Below are positions 16,734 to 27,547 of a DNA stretch of 64,000 nucleotides, piece by piece. The notes below the pieces were generated by a model. The model was not told where the DNA came from and searched no databases. It saw nothing but the letters and a program-made list of their open reading frames with translations. Each line of letters opens with the position of its first letter. Within the stretch, counting starts at the first letter, position 1. The stretch is from Drosophila miranda (lineage: Eukaryota > Arthropoda > Insecta > Diptera > Drosophilidae): NCBI RefSeq assembly GCF_003369915.1, contig NC_046674.1:1984001-2048000 (forward strand). Reading direction: 5' to 3'. Position numbers and translations under genes: made by a program.

Positions 16734-17262
16734 GCCAAAATTGTATTGGAATTCGAGTTAATTACATGCGACCGGCAATTAAAACAGAGATACGATCAGA
16801 TAAAATCTCTGCTCGAACAGCTGATCCGCAACAGCCATTCACAATGAAGCGTCGACAAATACATAGATGGCTATTCGCGGGACGGCGTCAATACCTGTGC
16901 AACTGTTCTATTTTTTACGGGGGCGCAACAGCTGCGCGCACGTAGATTTTTGGTTGAAACGTATGGCAGGGCGAAAAACAACTAGGAGCAACGACAGTGG
17001 ATACCATAACTGATGTTACAGTGGATATAAATATCACTGAAATTAATGAAATCCACTTTCGAACAGTGCATCGAAGGTAATGTTGCCCAGGACTGTATGA
17101 ACTTTGACACGCACCATGCTTCCGCTTTCACTTTTACTCTCTCTCTCTCTTGCGCTTTAGCATAACCAAAAACGGCAGCAACAACGCATTTCCCACCTTG
17201 ACCAAGTGCAAACCCCAGCGCCGCAAAACAGCAACAAGCGTCAACGAAATCTAAATCGAATT
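16734..17262. promoter_or_regulatory. Divergent promoter region AlaRS-m/Fitm, probable Fitm 5' UTR intron
   Basis: No coding signal beyond the two starts. Three CAGCTG-type E-boxes occur (near 16818, 16926 and neighbouring sequence). A likely 5' UTR intron of Fitm runs from GTAATG at 17077 to the TTTAG at 17160, with a CT-rich tract (17137-17152) before the acceptor. The intron is inferred from splice-site quality only. Confidence 0.5.
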
Positions 17263-18586
17263 ATGGCCACCAAACGGCGACCGCTGCGTCCGAACATTGG
17301 AACAAGTTCTGGATCAAACATGAACTTTCGACCTGGGGGTCCGGACATAACTCGGTCCGAGGCTCGGGGCACTAGACCTACAGCAGCCCCCACTAGTATC
17401 AGAGAGATTCTAGTCATGGGAGTAATACATTTGTGTAAGAAAACGATATTCTTCAACACGGACCTCAAGGTGGCACTCTACTTGGGCAGCCTGTTCGTGG
17501 TATCGGTCATTGGGGACTTTGTCCCCTTCCCAAAGACCTACTTCGCGCGCTCGGACAATCTATTCAACATGTACTTCGTGAAGGTAGGCTGGGGCTGGAC
17601 TCTGCTGTTTGTGGTGCCCTTCCTAGTTCTGTCTGCCTATACGATCACCTGCGGCGATCACAAGCGGATGCTCAGGCATCACTTCCCTCGCATTGTCATA
17701 GCCACATTCTTTTGGTTTTTCTGGACGAAGCTCTTCAACATTGTGGAAACTTCCTACGGCCGCTGCACGGTCAAAAGTTAGTATTGAAAACGGTTATCAG
17801 GATTAGCAGGGTTAACGAAACCTTCTTCTTCCTGTTCCGAAACCAGGCTTCCAGAGCAAGCCGAGCTGCCTTAAGGCCGGACATCTGTGGCAAGGCTTCG
17901 ACATATCCGGCCATGCTTTCATCCTGATTCACTCTAGTCTGGTGCTCATCGAGGAGGCCCGTCCCATCATCAAGTGGGAGACCATCAAGGAGCACCTCCG
18001 CAACGAGATGCACAATCGCAGCGTTTCCGAAAATGCGGGCACCAATCCCCTTCGAGGCCTGAACGACGAGCAGATGAGGAGCCTGCAGTTCCTCTACAAA
18101 CGACTAACGCCCATCATCCGGACCCTGTTCATCGGCATGGCCGCTCTGCAGCTGCTCTGGGACATAATGCTGGTGGGAACCATGCTCTACTACCACCGCA
18201 TGATTGAGAAGGTCATCAGCGGCATTATAGCCATCCTGACCTGGTACTTCACGTATCGCTTCTGGTATCCCACGCGCGGCCTCTTGCCAGAAGAGCCCGG
18301 AAACGGCACCTTCTTCTACCAGAGGGAGACCCATGTCTTTCCTTTCAAGCGTCCCTCGCATTTATCTGGTACGACCTCCGCCAGTGGAGCCTCTGGCCCC
18401 ATGAGAGCAAATCCCAATGGCAAAGTGGGAGCGACGAATGTGCCCAAGGATCAGCAGATGCCAACATTCATGGGCATGCCATTGTTCACCAGCCCCAAGG
18501 TGGCCACTGCCGCAGCAAGCTTGCTCCAATCAGCGCAGCAGAAGCGAGAGCAGCAACAGCAGCAGCAGCTTGGAGCAGATAGCTGA
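17263..18586 (+). CDS. Fitm: FIT2/Fitm lipid-droplet biogenesis protein
   Basis: ER membrane protein of the fat storage-inducing transmembrane family, described as a fatty acyl-CoA diphosphatase needed for normal lipid droplet formation. Exons 17263-17776 and 17847-18586 join to 417 residues. Several hydrophobic spans are visible (around 70-85, 108-128, 143-165, 190-207, 258-285 and 295-310). The two conserved histidines of the family are present: His194 in DISGHAF and His288 in YYHRMIE. The reading frame stays open upstream to about 17206 but has no ATG there, so the start at 17263 is used. The C-terminal tail is Ser/Ala-rich and ends in a glutamine run. It is convergent with Gdap1. Confidence 0.96.
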
Positions 18587-18955
18587 GCCCCAAAGGACGA
18601 TCCTCGTCAAATCATCGTCCTCGGAGGCGTAAGCAAGCATAGCAGGAATTGACAATTAGGTGACGGATTGGAATTTATACCAAATTTTTTGTATATTCAA
18701 CGCTCGAATGATGCTTATGTAAATTATGATATTTTAGCAGCTAGACACTGGCTGGCACATGGTTCATCCCTCTTCTCTTCTCCTCTATTTTCTCTTCATC
18801 ATCCCATACCCCTGCATCAGCATCAGCATCAGCGTCAGCCATCTGGTTACCACGTAGTAGCTTTAAGCGTTAAGCGTTTAGCGTTCTTATGTTCGTGCGT
18901 TTATATGTGACCAACTTTAACAGTAAAAGGATTTGTTAACAAACGTATCTGCCGT
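18587..18955. other. 3' intergenic gap Fitm/Gdap1
   Basis: The convergent gap contains AT-rich 3' UTR-like sequence, a short CATCAG repeat near 18815-18835 and a GTTAAGC repeat near 18866-18882. No canonical AATAAA is visible for either gene, so the ends of both transcripts are unclear. Confidence 0.4.
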
Positions 18956-20562
18956 TCACTTATGAGCAAAGGCTGCGAACATGGCCATACCCAGGAAGCC
19001 GGCTCCTGCGCCCAGCTTGTAGTTTCCCGGCGTCTTCGCCCACATCTCCTTGAGGATCTCGAAATTGCTGGGCTGCAGCTTGTGGTACGACTGGCGTTGC
19101 TTGAAGCGCAGAAAATATCCCTCCACCTGGGGCAGCTTACCGAAGGACCAGTAATAGTTCTCAAATCCCAGCTGGTAGAGGCGATGCAGGAGCAGTCCGA
19201 AGCTGATGTCCGCCAGGGTGACCTCGTCCCCGGTCAGCCACTCGTTGCGGGGTGCCTTTTTGGACAGCTCCTGCTCCACATAGAGCAGCACATGACGTAC
19301 GGCATCGAGCACGCGCTGAAAGTCGTCACGGCAGGACACCAGATCCTTGCGACGAATCTGAATGTCCAGCTTTTGCTTCAGCGCCGACTTGTTCGATTCC
19401 AGCTCATCCACAGAGCGCCGGAGCAGGTCCAGGACCTTGTCGTTATTCTCTAAAAGAAGCAGAATCATTGGCCATGGCTAGAGTTTAATGCAACTGCTGG
19501 GCCACTCACTTAGGCAGGATTGGCGAACTGGCCCAATAAATGGCGCCTTGGGCACCAGCTTTAGATCATCGTGGACGAACGAGCCAAGACTCAGAGCACC
19601 CACTGGCACACGTCCCACGGCATTCTCATAGACCATTACCTGGTCGTACTGTGAGGAACTCTGTTCGGGCTTCAGCACTGGATGATTCGCTGAAATGAAA
19701 GGGAAATTTTGAATCCATTTGTGGCATATACTCATGTTAGCGTGCTACCTCCCCGGAACTTGCTCTCCACATAGTTGATTATGTGCGTCGAGTTGGGTAT
19801 GATGAAGGCTCCATCCTGGAGCACGGGAACATCTCCCTTGGGATTGAGGTTTAGGAACCAACTGGAATACTGCTCGCCATTGCATAAGTCTACCACATAG
19901 GGAGTGAAGTCAATGTTTTTCTCATAGAGCACCAGGAGAACCTGCAAACGAAACGGGAAAGTGGAAAGAGAAGATTTATCGTATCGTATTTCACTGGCTG
20001 AAGAAATTTTGTTTATTTTCCATCTAATCTATTTATATTTTCACTTCATTAACACCTGCAGGGCGGCGGACAGGTACAGGTAAACAAAGTTAAGATCAAT
20101 TCCAATGGTGTCATAATACCAATATCTGAAAACTTTGCTACGATTACAACAATCCAGCTCTATTGCATTCGAAGCCGAACAGACCTTCCCTTGCCCCACT
20201 TGAAAGGGAAGGGAAGGGCGTATCGTAGTGCATAGTGGGTGGAACCTTGTGGCACCCTCGGGGGAGGGGGTCACAGTGTGTGTGCGGTCATTATAGGGTA
20301 AATAGCATCGGGCAATGATCAGATCAGAACAAATGATGACGACAACTACGCGATGATTAGTTTTGTAATTTCGCGCCATTGGATGATAACTAATTTTGTC
20401 GGATATCACATGATTAACATCAGCCACGCCACTAACTTTTTGTGAATAGAAGTTGTAGGGATGGAAGTAGAGCACGAGCTTATTGTCCGTAAACACGGGG
20501 GCCTTGAAGTCCTGCAGAATGGGTGTGGCTGCTGCTTCAATTTCCTTAGCCTGATCGCCCAT
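18956..20562 (-). CDS. Gdap1: GDAP1-like glutathione S-transferase family protein
   Basis: Ortholog of ganglioside-induced differentiation-associated protein 1, a GST-fold protein of the mitochondrial outer membrane that affects mitochondrial dynamics and redox state (family knowledge). Exons 20562-20437, 19941-19749, 19689-19510 and 19449-18956 give 330 residues. The thioredoxin-like N domain begins near LVLYFHPYNFYSQKV and includes GDVPVLQDGAFIIPNSTHII. The helical GST C domain includes WLTGDEVTLADISFG. The last 20 residues (GAGAGFLGMAMFAAFAHK) form a single membrane anchor with a short charged end, as expected for tail insertion. The first intron is much longer (495 bases) than the others. 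It is divergent from the SDR gene. Confidence 0.95.
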
Positions 20563-21749
20563 TTTTCGAATAAATGTACGTTCTTGGCAGTAGTAGGTGC
20601 TTAGTAGATCGCGTTAGTCAAATGTATTATGCTAGACTAAAGGTTTTTCTTTTATCACATGCTTCGCCGACGTTGGCGAACACGAAAGCCGTTACCGCGT
20701 GCCGGAGACGGAGACGATCGGAACCAGACCTATATGAACACCGCTTGCACACGAGAAGCGACTCTGGGCAACTGTCGGCAACTGTTAGTGCTAGTGCTAG
20801 TGCTAGGGCCTACATCTAGAGTGGATCGTGAAGCTGAAGCTGCTCCGACGGCTTATTAATTCGCACATTCGGCTGGGAAGCACTCTATACGAGTATGCTT
20901 GTACATATGTATATGCTATGTATGGCATAGGGACTGATTTCGGAACACCACATCCGAGTTGAAGTAGTACTATAGCATGTGAACCGATTCTCACTCGCTC
21001 TCATTATTCCGTTGCTACTCGTGTTTGCTTGTCATAATTATTTATCTTTGTTTATATGGCATTACGAAACGTTACGGAACGTTTATCTTCCCCTGCTGGA
21101 GATTTTCTTTTCAAAATTTCTTATCTACCGATGACTGAGATGACTGTCTGGGGGAGGGAGTCGGATATTCTTAGCACATTAATGAATCAATAAATTGCTA
21201 TCCTTGTATTAATGGGCTATCGCATTTAAACTTATTTATATACTACACATTAGTCAGAAATCATGAGACATTTAAGCCCCTTCCCGTGTAAGCTTTCAGT
21301 CATTTCAAAAAAAGCGCCACCGATCGAAAACAAGAACTTTTGATTTCACTGTGAATGGCAAATCCAGCTTTCACGATTCGATTCCCAATTAAATAACACA
21401 GTTTACAGTTGATAGTTGATATAGGAAAAATCAATTGCTAAACAACAAATATCTCGAACTATACTCGACTCTCGTGTCTTTAATGTTTTACCTGGGTAAG
21501 CTGGGCGCTAAACCTCCATCAAGAAACCATGAGAAATTTAAGCCCCCTGCCTGTGCAAGCTTTTAGTCATTTTAAAAGAGGCGCCATCCAAAACAAGAAC
21601 TTATGGTTTCACTATGAATGGCAAATCCAGCCTTCGCGATTCGATTACCAACTAACGAACGCAGTTTACAGTTGATAGTTTATATAGGAAAAAATGAATT
21701 GTTAAGCAACAAATATCTTTACCTAAACTCGGAATCTCGTTTCTTGAAA
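20563..21749. promoter_or_regulatory. Divergent upstream region Gdap1/SDR gene
   Basis: The 1.2 kb contains promoters for both flanking genes. There is a GTGCTA run (20786-20808). The right half is built from two copies of the same segment (21262-21515 and 21528-21795), described separately. No additional gene is visible. Confidence 0.5.
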
Positions 21750-21795
21750 ATGTTTCATCTCGGCAAGCAGTTTCTTGGTAGAGCGCCAAAGCTCC
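21262..21795 (+). repeat. Imperfect tandem duplication covering SDR promoter and first codons
   Basis: Two copies offset by 266 bases. Shared blocks in order are CATGAGA-ATTTAAGCCCC, GCAAGCTTT.AGTCATTT, AAAACAAGAACTT, CACT.TGAATGGCAAATCCAGC, ACGATTCGATT.CCAA-like sequence, CAGTTTACAGTTGATAGTT, ATATAGGAAAAA, AACAACAAATATCT, ACTCG..TCTCGT, then the start-codon region. The downstream copy contains the functional ATG at 21750 followed by TTTCATCTCGGCAAGCAG. The upstream copy has the related but decayed ATGTTTTACCTGGGTAAGC, and GCGC.AAA follows in both. Confidence 0.8.
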
Positions 21796-22859
21796 ACTTG
21801 AGTGCCAGCACCACTGTGACTGGGGCCGGAGTCCAAAGTGCCACCAGAAATCTTAATCAAACCAACAACAAACCCGATCAAAAGCTTGTTAACCATAATC
21901 TTACCCATAAGCGCTTGTCCAGCAGTAGTCAAAGTTCAAGCGTCAACCAAATGAAGCGTTTAGCAGGGAAAGTTGCCGTGGTCACCGCCTCCACCGATGG
22001 GTGAGAGAGAACAAAATACCGCAAACTTTAGATCTGCCTTGCCTTGCCACTTTTGTCAACTAATTGAAAAATATATGTTCCTTTCGTAGTATCGGCTTTG
22101 CTATTGCCAAACGGCTAGCAGAAGATGGAGCCGCCGTGGTCATCAGCAGTCGCAAGCAAAAGAACGTGGACAATGCCCTGGCGGAGCTGCGCAAATTTAA
22201 TCTGAATGTGCACGGCCTGAAATGTCACGTGAGCGAGCCGCAGGATCGCAAGCAGCTCTTCGATGAAACCATCAGCAAGTACGGAAAGCTCAATATATTA
22301 GTTAGCAACGCTGCCACAAACCCCGCCGTAGGTGGAGTCCTGGATTGCGATGAGAAGGTCTGGGATAAGATCTTCGATGTCAATGTTAAGAGCTCGTATC
22401 TGCTGGCCAAGGAGGCGCTGCCATTTCTGCGGCAGGAGAAGGGCTCCAGCATTGTCTTTGTCTCGTCCATTGCAGGTTACGATGCCTTTGAGGTTAGTAT
22501 GACTGGACTTGTCCATGGGTTAGTGGCTTATCTCAACCTCCTTATCGTTGCAGCTGCTGGGTGCATACTCCGTCAGCAAGACGGCTCTCATCGGCCTCAC
22601 CAAGGCTGCCGCTAAAGATTTGGCGCCAGAGGGCATTCGCGTCAATTGCCTGGCCCCCGGCATTATCAAGACAAAGTTCTCCAAAGCCCTATACGAAGAT
22701 GAGTCAGCGAATGATGCGGCACTCATGAAAATTCCGATGGGCCGTCTGGGCACCAGCGAGGAGATGGCTGGCGTGGTCTCGTTCCTGGTGAGCGAGGATG
22801 CCGCCTACATAACGGGCGAGGCCATCGTGGCCGGAGGTGGTATGAGTGCTCGTCTTTAA
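21750..22859 (+). CDS. Short-chain dehydrogenase/reductase, DHRS4-like
   Basis: NAD(P)-dependent carbonyl reductase of the classical SDR family. Exons 21750-22000, 22090-22492 and 22554-22859 give 319 residues. The cofactor motif TASTDGIG (about 79-86) is the TGxxxGIG variant. NAAT, the catalytic Ser of SSIAGYD (Ser210) and YSVSK (Tyr223, Lys227) are all present. The protein ends in ARL, which fits the peroxisomal PTS1 consensus. An extra 67-residue N-terminal extension, basic and rich in Ser/Thr/Asn, precedes a second in-frame ATG at 21951 (AACCAAATG, a strong fly context) that sits right before the Rossmann fold. In D. melanogaster I recall this locus as CG10672. It is convergent with CHMP2B (95 bases between stops). 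Confidence 0.94.
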
Positions 22860-22954
22860 GTGATTTACATAAATATATTTTCTTAGAGGCTATGGATAAC
22901 AGCCGTGTTCACAATAATATACAAAAAAGTGATGCAGTGTAATGTAATGGTGGT

Positions 22955-23593
22955 CTAGGAGGATCGCAGCTTGGCCAGCTGGTCGGCAATGTCCTTCTCA
23001 GTGCGCTTGCCGCTCGTCTCGAAGTCTGCGCTGCCAGTGGCTGGAATATTGGACATCTTTCCAGAGACCTCAATGCCGATCTCATCGAGGACTTTGTTCA
23101 CCACCGCATTTGACTCTTCCTCGTCACCCGACTCGTTAAGCATGTCGTCCAGTGTGTCGTTGATCATCTCATCCGTCATTTCCATCTTCATATTCGCCGC
23201 CTGGAAGTCGCGCACTGTTCCCGCAATCGCCTCGGGTCGCATCACCTTGTTCATATCTGCCATGGTCTTGGCCGTGGTTCCCATTGCCTCACCCAGCGCT
23301 ATGTTGGCGCCCATATTCTTGTTCTGGAAGCCAATGGATTGGATCTTTCCAGCCGCCGCGTAGCTGCGCGACTTCTGCTTCCGTATCTCCACCAGCTGCT
23401 TGGCCAGAATGCGACAAGCGTCGTTATTTCGAGCAGCTGCGTTGCGTTTGATGTCAGCCTCCAGTTTTTTCTCCTCCTCCTCCAATTTGCGACGCTCGCG
23501 TTCAATGTCGCGCGTGGCCTTCTTCAATGATCTGTCATTTTCGCGCTGCTGCTCCTTGACCGTGGGTTTCTTGCCGAATATGTTGTTGAACAT
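22955..23593 (-). CDS. CHMP2B: ESCRT-III subunit CHMP2B
   Basis: Charged multivesicular body protein 2B, a Snf7-family subunit of ESCRT-III that remodels membranes in endosomal sorting and related scission events. One exon, 212 residues, the family length. The basic helical N-terminal half (KKATRDIERERRKLEEEEKK region, LAKQLVEIRKQKSR) is followed by the hallmark MEMTDEMINDTLDDML block and an acidic stretch. The C-terminal DIADQLAKLRSS is a MIM-type motif for the VPS4 MIT domain. It is divergent from Prpk across 219 bases. Confidence 0.98.
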   Translation of the reverse strand: MFNNIFGKKPTVKEQQRENDRSLKKATRDIERERRKLEEEEKKLEADIKRNAAARNNDACRILAKQLVEIRKQKSRSYAAAGKIQSIGFQNKNMGANIALGEAMGTTAKTMADMNKVMRPEAIAGTVRDFQAANMKMEMTDEMINDTLDDMLNESGDEEESNAVVNKVLDEIGIEVSGKMSNIPATGSADFETSGKRTEKDIADQLAKLRSS

Positions 23594-23716
23594 TTTTAGA
23601 ACTTGGAATAATGGTCGACTACGACGCGCAAAAATTTTTAATGCTTTAATTTCCTTTTGTCCTATGAATCACGCAAAGGTGCATATCGAAACATCGAAGT
23701 AAACAGTAAATCAGAT

Positions 23717-23724
23717 CAGCTGTT
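23717..23724. promoter_or_regulatory. E-box CAGCTGTT in the CHMP2B/Prpk shared promoter
   Basis: CAGCTGTT inside the 219-base divergent gap. The CAGCTG-type E-box is one of the known over-represented Drosophila core promoter elements. No TATA box is apparent for either gene. Confidence 0.4.
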
Positions 23725-23812
23725 AGCGCTGCGAATGGCAACTGGGTGCGTTGCGCCGTGAGTGTGCCTGCTTTTACTTTTTTTTTTGATTTGAGTTGTT
23801 TTTGTCAAAAAA

Positions 23813-24487
23813 ATGCCCAGCGAAATTTTAAAACAAGGAGCCGAGGCGCGCCTCTACCTTGGCGAATACCAGGGAGAAACCTGCTTGATTAAGGAACGCT
23901 TTGTCAAGAAGTACCGCCACCCAGAGCTAGACAAACAAATCACCCGACGTCGCATGAAGGCAGAGATGAAGACGGCGGCACGTTGTCTGGCTGCCGGCGT
24001 CTTGGTCCCGAAAGTACTTCACCTGGACTACCCCGCACACACCTTGTATATAGAATACTATGCCAATGCCAAGACAGCCAAGGAGTTCATCCAGGAAACG
24101 GTTGCCACCAAGGCGGCGGACGAGGCGAAGAAGCTACTGCTGGATTTGTGCTGGAGAATCGGCGTGATCGTTGGCAGAATGCACACTGACCACATCATAC
24201 ATGGCGACCTGACCACATCAAACATCCTAATCGATCCCCAGGAGAACAAGTACGATATCGTGTTCATTGATTTCGGTTTGAGTCACTACGACAAGGGCGC
24301 CGAGCGCAAGGGCGTGGATCTCTACGTTCTGGAGCGGGCCCTGCTGAGCACGCACAGCGAGCAGCCCTATCTCTTCGAACAAATCCTGGCTGGCTACCGC
24401 ATGCAGTGTGGCAGGGAGGGGGACATTGTTCTCGACAAGTTCGAGGAAGTACGGGCACGCGGACGTAAGCGAACGATGATTGGCTAA
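23813..24487 (+). CDS. Prpk: PRPK/Bud32 kinase of the KEOPS complex
   Basis: TP53-regulating kinase ortholog, the small atypical kinase of KEOPS, which makes the t6A modification at position 37 of ANN-decoding tRNAs. One exon, 224 residues, typical of this minimal kinase. The ATP-binding lysine is in CLIKERF (Lys27), with a glutamate partner in KAEMKT. The catalytic loop IHGDLTTSNIL contains Asp132, and DFG of FIDFGLS contains Asp153. The basic C-terminal tail (EVRARGRKRTM) is typical of Bud32. It is convergent with the PPR gene, with 35 bases between the stop codons. Confidence 0.98.
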   Translation: MPSEILKQGAEARLYLGEYQGETCLIKERFVKKYRHPELDKQITRRRMKAEMKTAARCLAAGVLVPKVLHLDYPAHTLYIEYYANAKTAKEFIQETVATKAADEAKKLLLDLCWRIGVIVGRMHTDHIIHGDLTTSNILIDPQENKYDIVFIDFGLSHYDKGAERKGVDLYVLERALLSTHSEQPYLFEQILAGYRMQCGREGDIVLDKFEEVRARGRKRTMIG

Positions 24488-24501
24488 CAAAAATAATCTT
24501 T

Positions 24502-24507
24502 AATAAA
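24502..24507 (+). terminator. Poly(A) signal for Prpk
   Basis: AATAAA 15 bases after the Prpk stop. Cleavage 10-30 bases downstream would fall at or inside the end of the convergent PPR coding region. Confidence 0.6.
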
Positions 24508-24522
24508 ACCTACATCGTAAAC

Positions 24523-26707
24523 CTATTCTATCTTCTTGATGGACTCTCTTGGAGGGTCATCCTGCAGCTCATCGATCTTGATTTTCTTAATGTATTTCCT
24601 CAGCTTTGTTTTTCGCTTGACCTGCTCGTGCTTGAGTGGTTCCAGACCGTCCACGGCTGCCTCCTTGTACTTGGCATAGGGGCGTACCTTTATCTTGGCA
24701 ATGGCATCTTCCAGCTGAAGGCCAGTCAAGCCCTGCTCTTCGTAGTACAGGCGGTACTTATCACAGAACTTCGAGTGTCCCTTCTTAAAAGTGGGCGTCT
24801 TGGTCGAAGGGTGCTGTGGGTGGAAATATTGAACGGCTTAGTAGATTTCTCAGGGCATGTCCTCCAAATACTCAACTCACCCTGGCATCAATAGCCCGGG
24901 CGCATCCTCTGTGAAAGTTGTGCAGATGACGGAGGAATGGCTCGTTGGGCTTGACGCCCTCTTCCAGGCTTAGTTGCATGATTTCATTGATGTAGCCGAA
25001 GGACTTCTGGGCACAGCCCTGGCGCAACATGGCACCTAGTATGGGCATGTTCATTTTAATTTCAGCCTCCTGCATTTGCAGCAACAGTTCCCTCGCTTCC
25101 TCCTGGGTTCGGCAGCCCAGGGCGAGCACGCCATAGGTAACGATATCCGGACGTAATCCTGCAGTGCGTATCATGGAAAGAACTTCGCGGGCACTGTCGT
25201 AGTCAAAGCGCATCGATCGCTTTTTGATCAGTATATTGAAGAAGTCTATGTCTGCCTTCAGGCCAATCTTGCGGACGAATGTGAGGAGCTGCTTCTCAGC
25301 AGAGTTGGTGGGAGGGATCACCTCTAGCATGGTCGTGAAGGTCTGTATATCGGGGGTTATCCTGTGCTGTTTCATGTGCTCCAGAAATCCCGTGATGCCG
25401 CCCAGCAAGAGGAAACGCTCATGGGGACGGGTCACTTCCTCTAGGGCCACCAGACTGCCCAGGTGTGGGCGCGGCAGCAGAAGATTGGGTAGTTCCAGCT
25501 CACTTGCAGTTGTCGCCACTTCGATGTGGTCAGATGAGGTGCTCGATGATTCACTCAGTAAATTGTCCTTTTCTCCTCCCTCCAGTTGGGGTACCGCCTC
25601 CTGTTTGGTTGCTGCTGGAGCAATCTGGTCTAGAACCTCTCGCATGGACTCCAAAGTACCAAAACCACAGTCCCGGGCACAACGGAGCATAACATTGAAG
25701 CTGTAGTAGTCCGGGCTGATGCCTCCCCGCAACATTTTATGCCACGTGAGGAGAGCATGTCGAAAACCGTGCTCCGGATTGCTGGCGCACGCCTGCAGCA
25801 GGAAATTGAACGTGTCTGCATTCATGTCCAGCTTACGATCCACCATTTCATCTGCCAGCATGTAGGCTGTGTCTACATCTCCGCACCTGCCGTAGGCCTT
25901 GATCATGGCGTTGTAGTTTTTCGCATTTGGTTCGTAGCCCTTCTCCAGCATATTCTCTCGCAGGATCTGAGCCTTGGCCAGTCCATCGCTGATGGAAGGC
26001 GCATTGGCGCAAGCATTGAAGAGCGAGGTATACGTTCCTCCCGAAACGTTTAGTCCGCGCTGCCGCATCTTCGTGTACAGGGAGAACGCCTTACGGGTGT
26101 ATCCGGCTTTGGCGCAGCCGCTGATCAGAAGATTGTATATGTACTTCTCTGGCTTGACGCGATCCTCTCGCAGCATACGCTGCTCCAGCACGGCAATGGC
26201 ATCGTTTAGCCGGTTCGCGTTCAAGTGTTCCTTGATGAGATGTGCATATTCCTTGGTTTGCAGTTTCTTTGAATGCCGCGTAGGCTTGCTTATGTATTCC
26301 TCCTCCTCGATATCACCAGGATCTTCAGATTGACTGGCGCTTATCTTGGCATCGCCAAAGGTATCCGGATCCCCATGCTCTAAAACTTTTTCCGGTTTCG
26401 GTTTCTTTTCCCTCCCATTTTTCGCAAACTTGAACTTATTTTGCTGCTTGTGAGCACCCACATTATCTTCCGCAGGAAATTCATCTTGGAATGGATTGTT
26501 AAACCTATTGGCCTCGCGTTTAGCTTGCAAACCGGCTTCCTGATCCGTAACACGCACGCGCAGCAGCCGGCTTTGATCCAACGTCCAGGAGCGCGGTGGA
26601 ACCGATTGGAGTCGTCCGCTATAGCTATTTAAAGAGCTCCCTACGGTGTTTAATTGCAAGCGGCGCATATGCGACGCCAGGCATTGGCTGAGCACTCGCA
26701 GAGCCAT
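24523..26707 (-). CDS. Mitochondrial pentatricopeptide repeat protein, PTCD1-like
   Basis: Exons 26707-24881 and 24813-24523 join in phase 0 across a 67-base intron to give 705 residues. PPR units are recognisable: the first array (about 185-350) includes YIYNLLISGCAKAGYTRKAF, YTSLFNACANA and YNAMIKAYGRCGDVDTAY. A second group lies at about 435-590 (for example FFNILIKKRSMRFDYDSARE and IVTYGVLALGC). The N-terminus is basic and non-acidic (MALRVLSQCLASHMRRL), as for a mitochondrial presequence. PTCD1 in mammals acts in mitochondrial RNA processing and ribosome function. The same role here is inference from family resemblance and length. The C-terminal exon is lysine-rich. In D. melanogaster I recall this as CG4611. 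It is divergent from the Asterix gene. Confidence 0.9.
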
Positions 26708-27044
26708 AATTTCTTCAGCAACTTTTAGTAATTTTTATGTAATTTATCAAACTATTCAAACGTGCGTGCCGCGGAGGAATAAATACAGAAAACAGCTGCA
26801 GCGTAGAGTTGCCACCTGAGTCTCCAAAGAAGGGTTCGATATATATGTACATATATATGAAAGAAACCAATCATATTCATGAACATGTCAAAGACATATC
26901 AATTTGAGAAAAGGTCTTTATTAAATACGTTTTATCTTCATATGAAATTAACGAAATAGGGTATACAAAGGCCTATGCGCGCATCATGTCTGTCTTCAAA
27001 TACCAGCAACATTGCGACTGTTTCTTTTTGAACTATTTTTTGTA

Positions 27045-27530
27045 TGCCTTGTTTTAGCCAAAATACAATAAAAACAAGGACTATAAACTAGCCAATCTTG
27101 AAGAAAATTTATTCATCAACGGCCTAAAATTATGTGGGCAGAACTATGGGTTTTAGTAAGACAGAATTATTCAACGGAATATATAAATTAAACAATATGA
27201 ACGACTATCCTCTTTCGTTTTTTTGTTTTGACCTATTTCGCTAAAACCTTTTTTGTTTGACCTATTTCGTTAAAACCTTTTTTTAGACAAGATCCAATAA
27301 AAGCAAGTATTTCGAATAAGCCAGTCAAGTAGAAAAATTATTCATGAATCGTATACATTTATGTGGCCATGGCTAAATGTGCTATATAGCTGAGAATATT
27401 CGACGGAATATCAAAAACGAAGAATATGTAATATAGATCTTCAATTCGTCAGACCATTTACGGTATATTTTTCAAATTCGACGGTATATTTTGGTATATT
27501 TCTGAGGGTCAGACGGTATGTTTTAACGAT
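27045..27530. repeat. Copy 2 of the promoter-associated dispersed repeat, partly duplicated
   Basis: The blocks AATACAATAAAAACAAG, AAACTAGCCA, AAAATTTATTCATCAACG, ATTATGTGG and TATTCAACGGAATAT (27063-27182) recur as GATCCAATAAAAGCAAG, AATAAGCCAGTCAAG, AAAATTATTCATGAATCG, TTTATGTGG and TATTCGACGGAATAT (27289-27410). The right part, through GGTATATTT words to 27530, matches 10015-10240 in inverted orientation. Whether this is a decayed transposable element or a repeatedly copied promoter module cannot be told here. Confidence 0.6.
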
Positions 27531-27536
27531 AATCCG

Positions 27537-27547
27537 CGGTCACACTG
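27537..27547 (+). promoter_or_regulatory. Motif 1 (M1BP) core promoter element
   Basis: CGGTCACACTG matches the Drosophila Motif 1 consensus YGGTCACACTR exactly. It sits 63 bases before the Asterix ATG, the position expected near the start site of a TATA-less housekeeping gene. Confidence 0.7.

Noticed and set aside
17206-17262. Upstream in-frame extension of Fitm
   Set aside because: No ATG in the extension; it would need a GTG start, and the ATG at 17263 fits the family.
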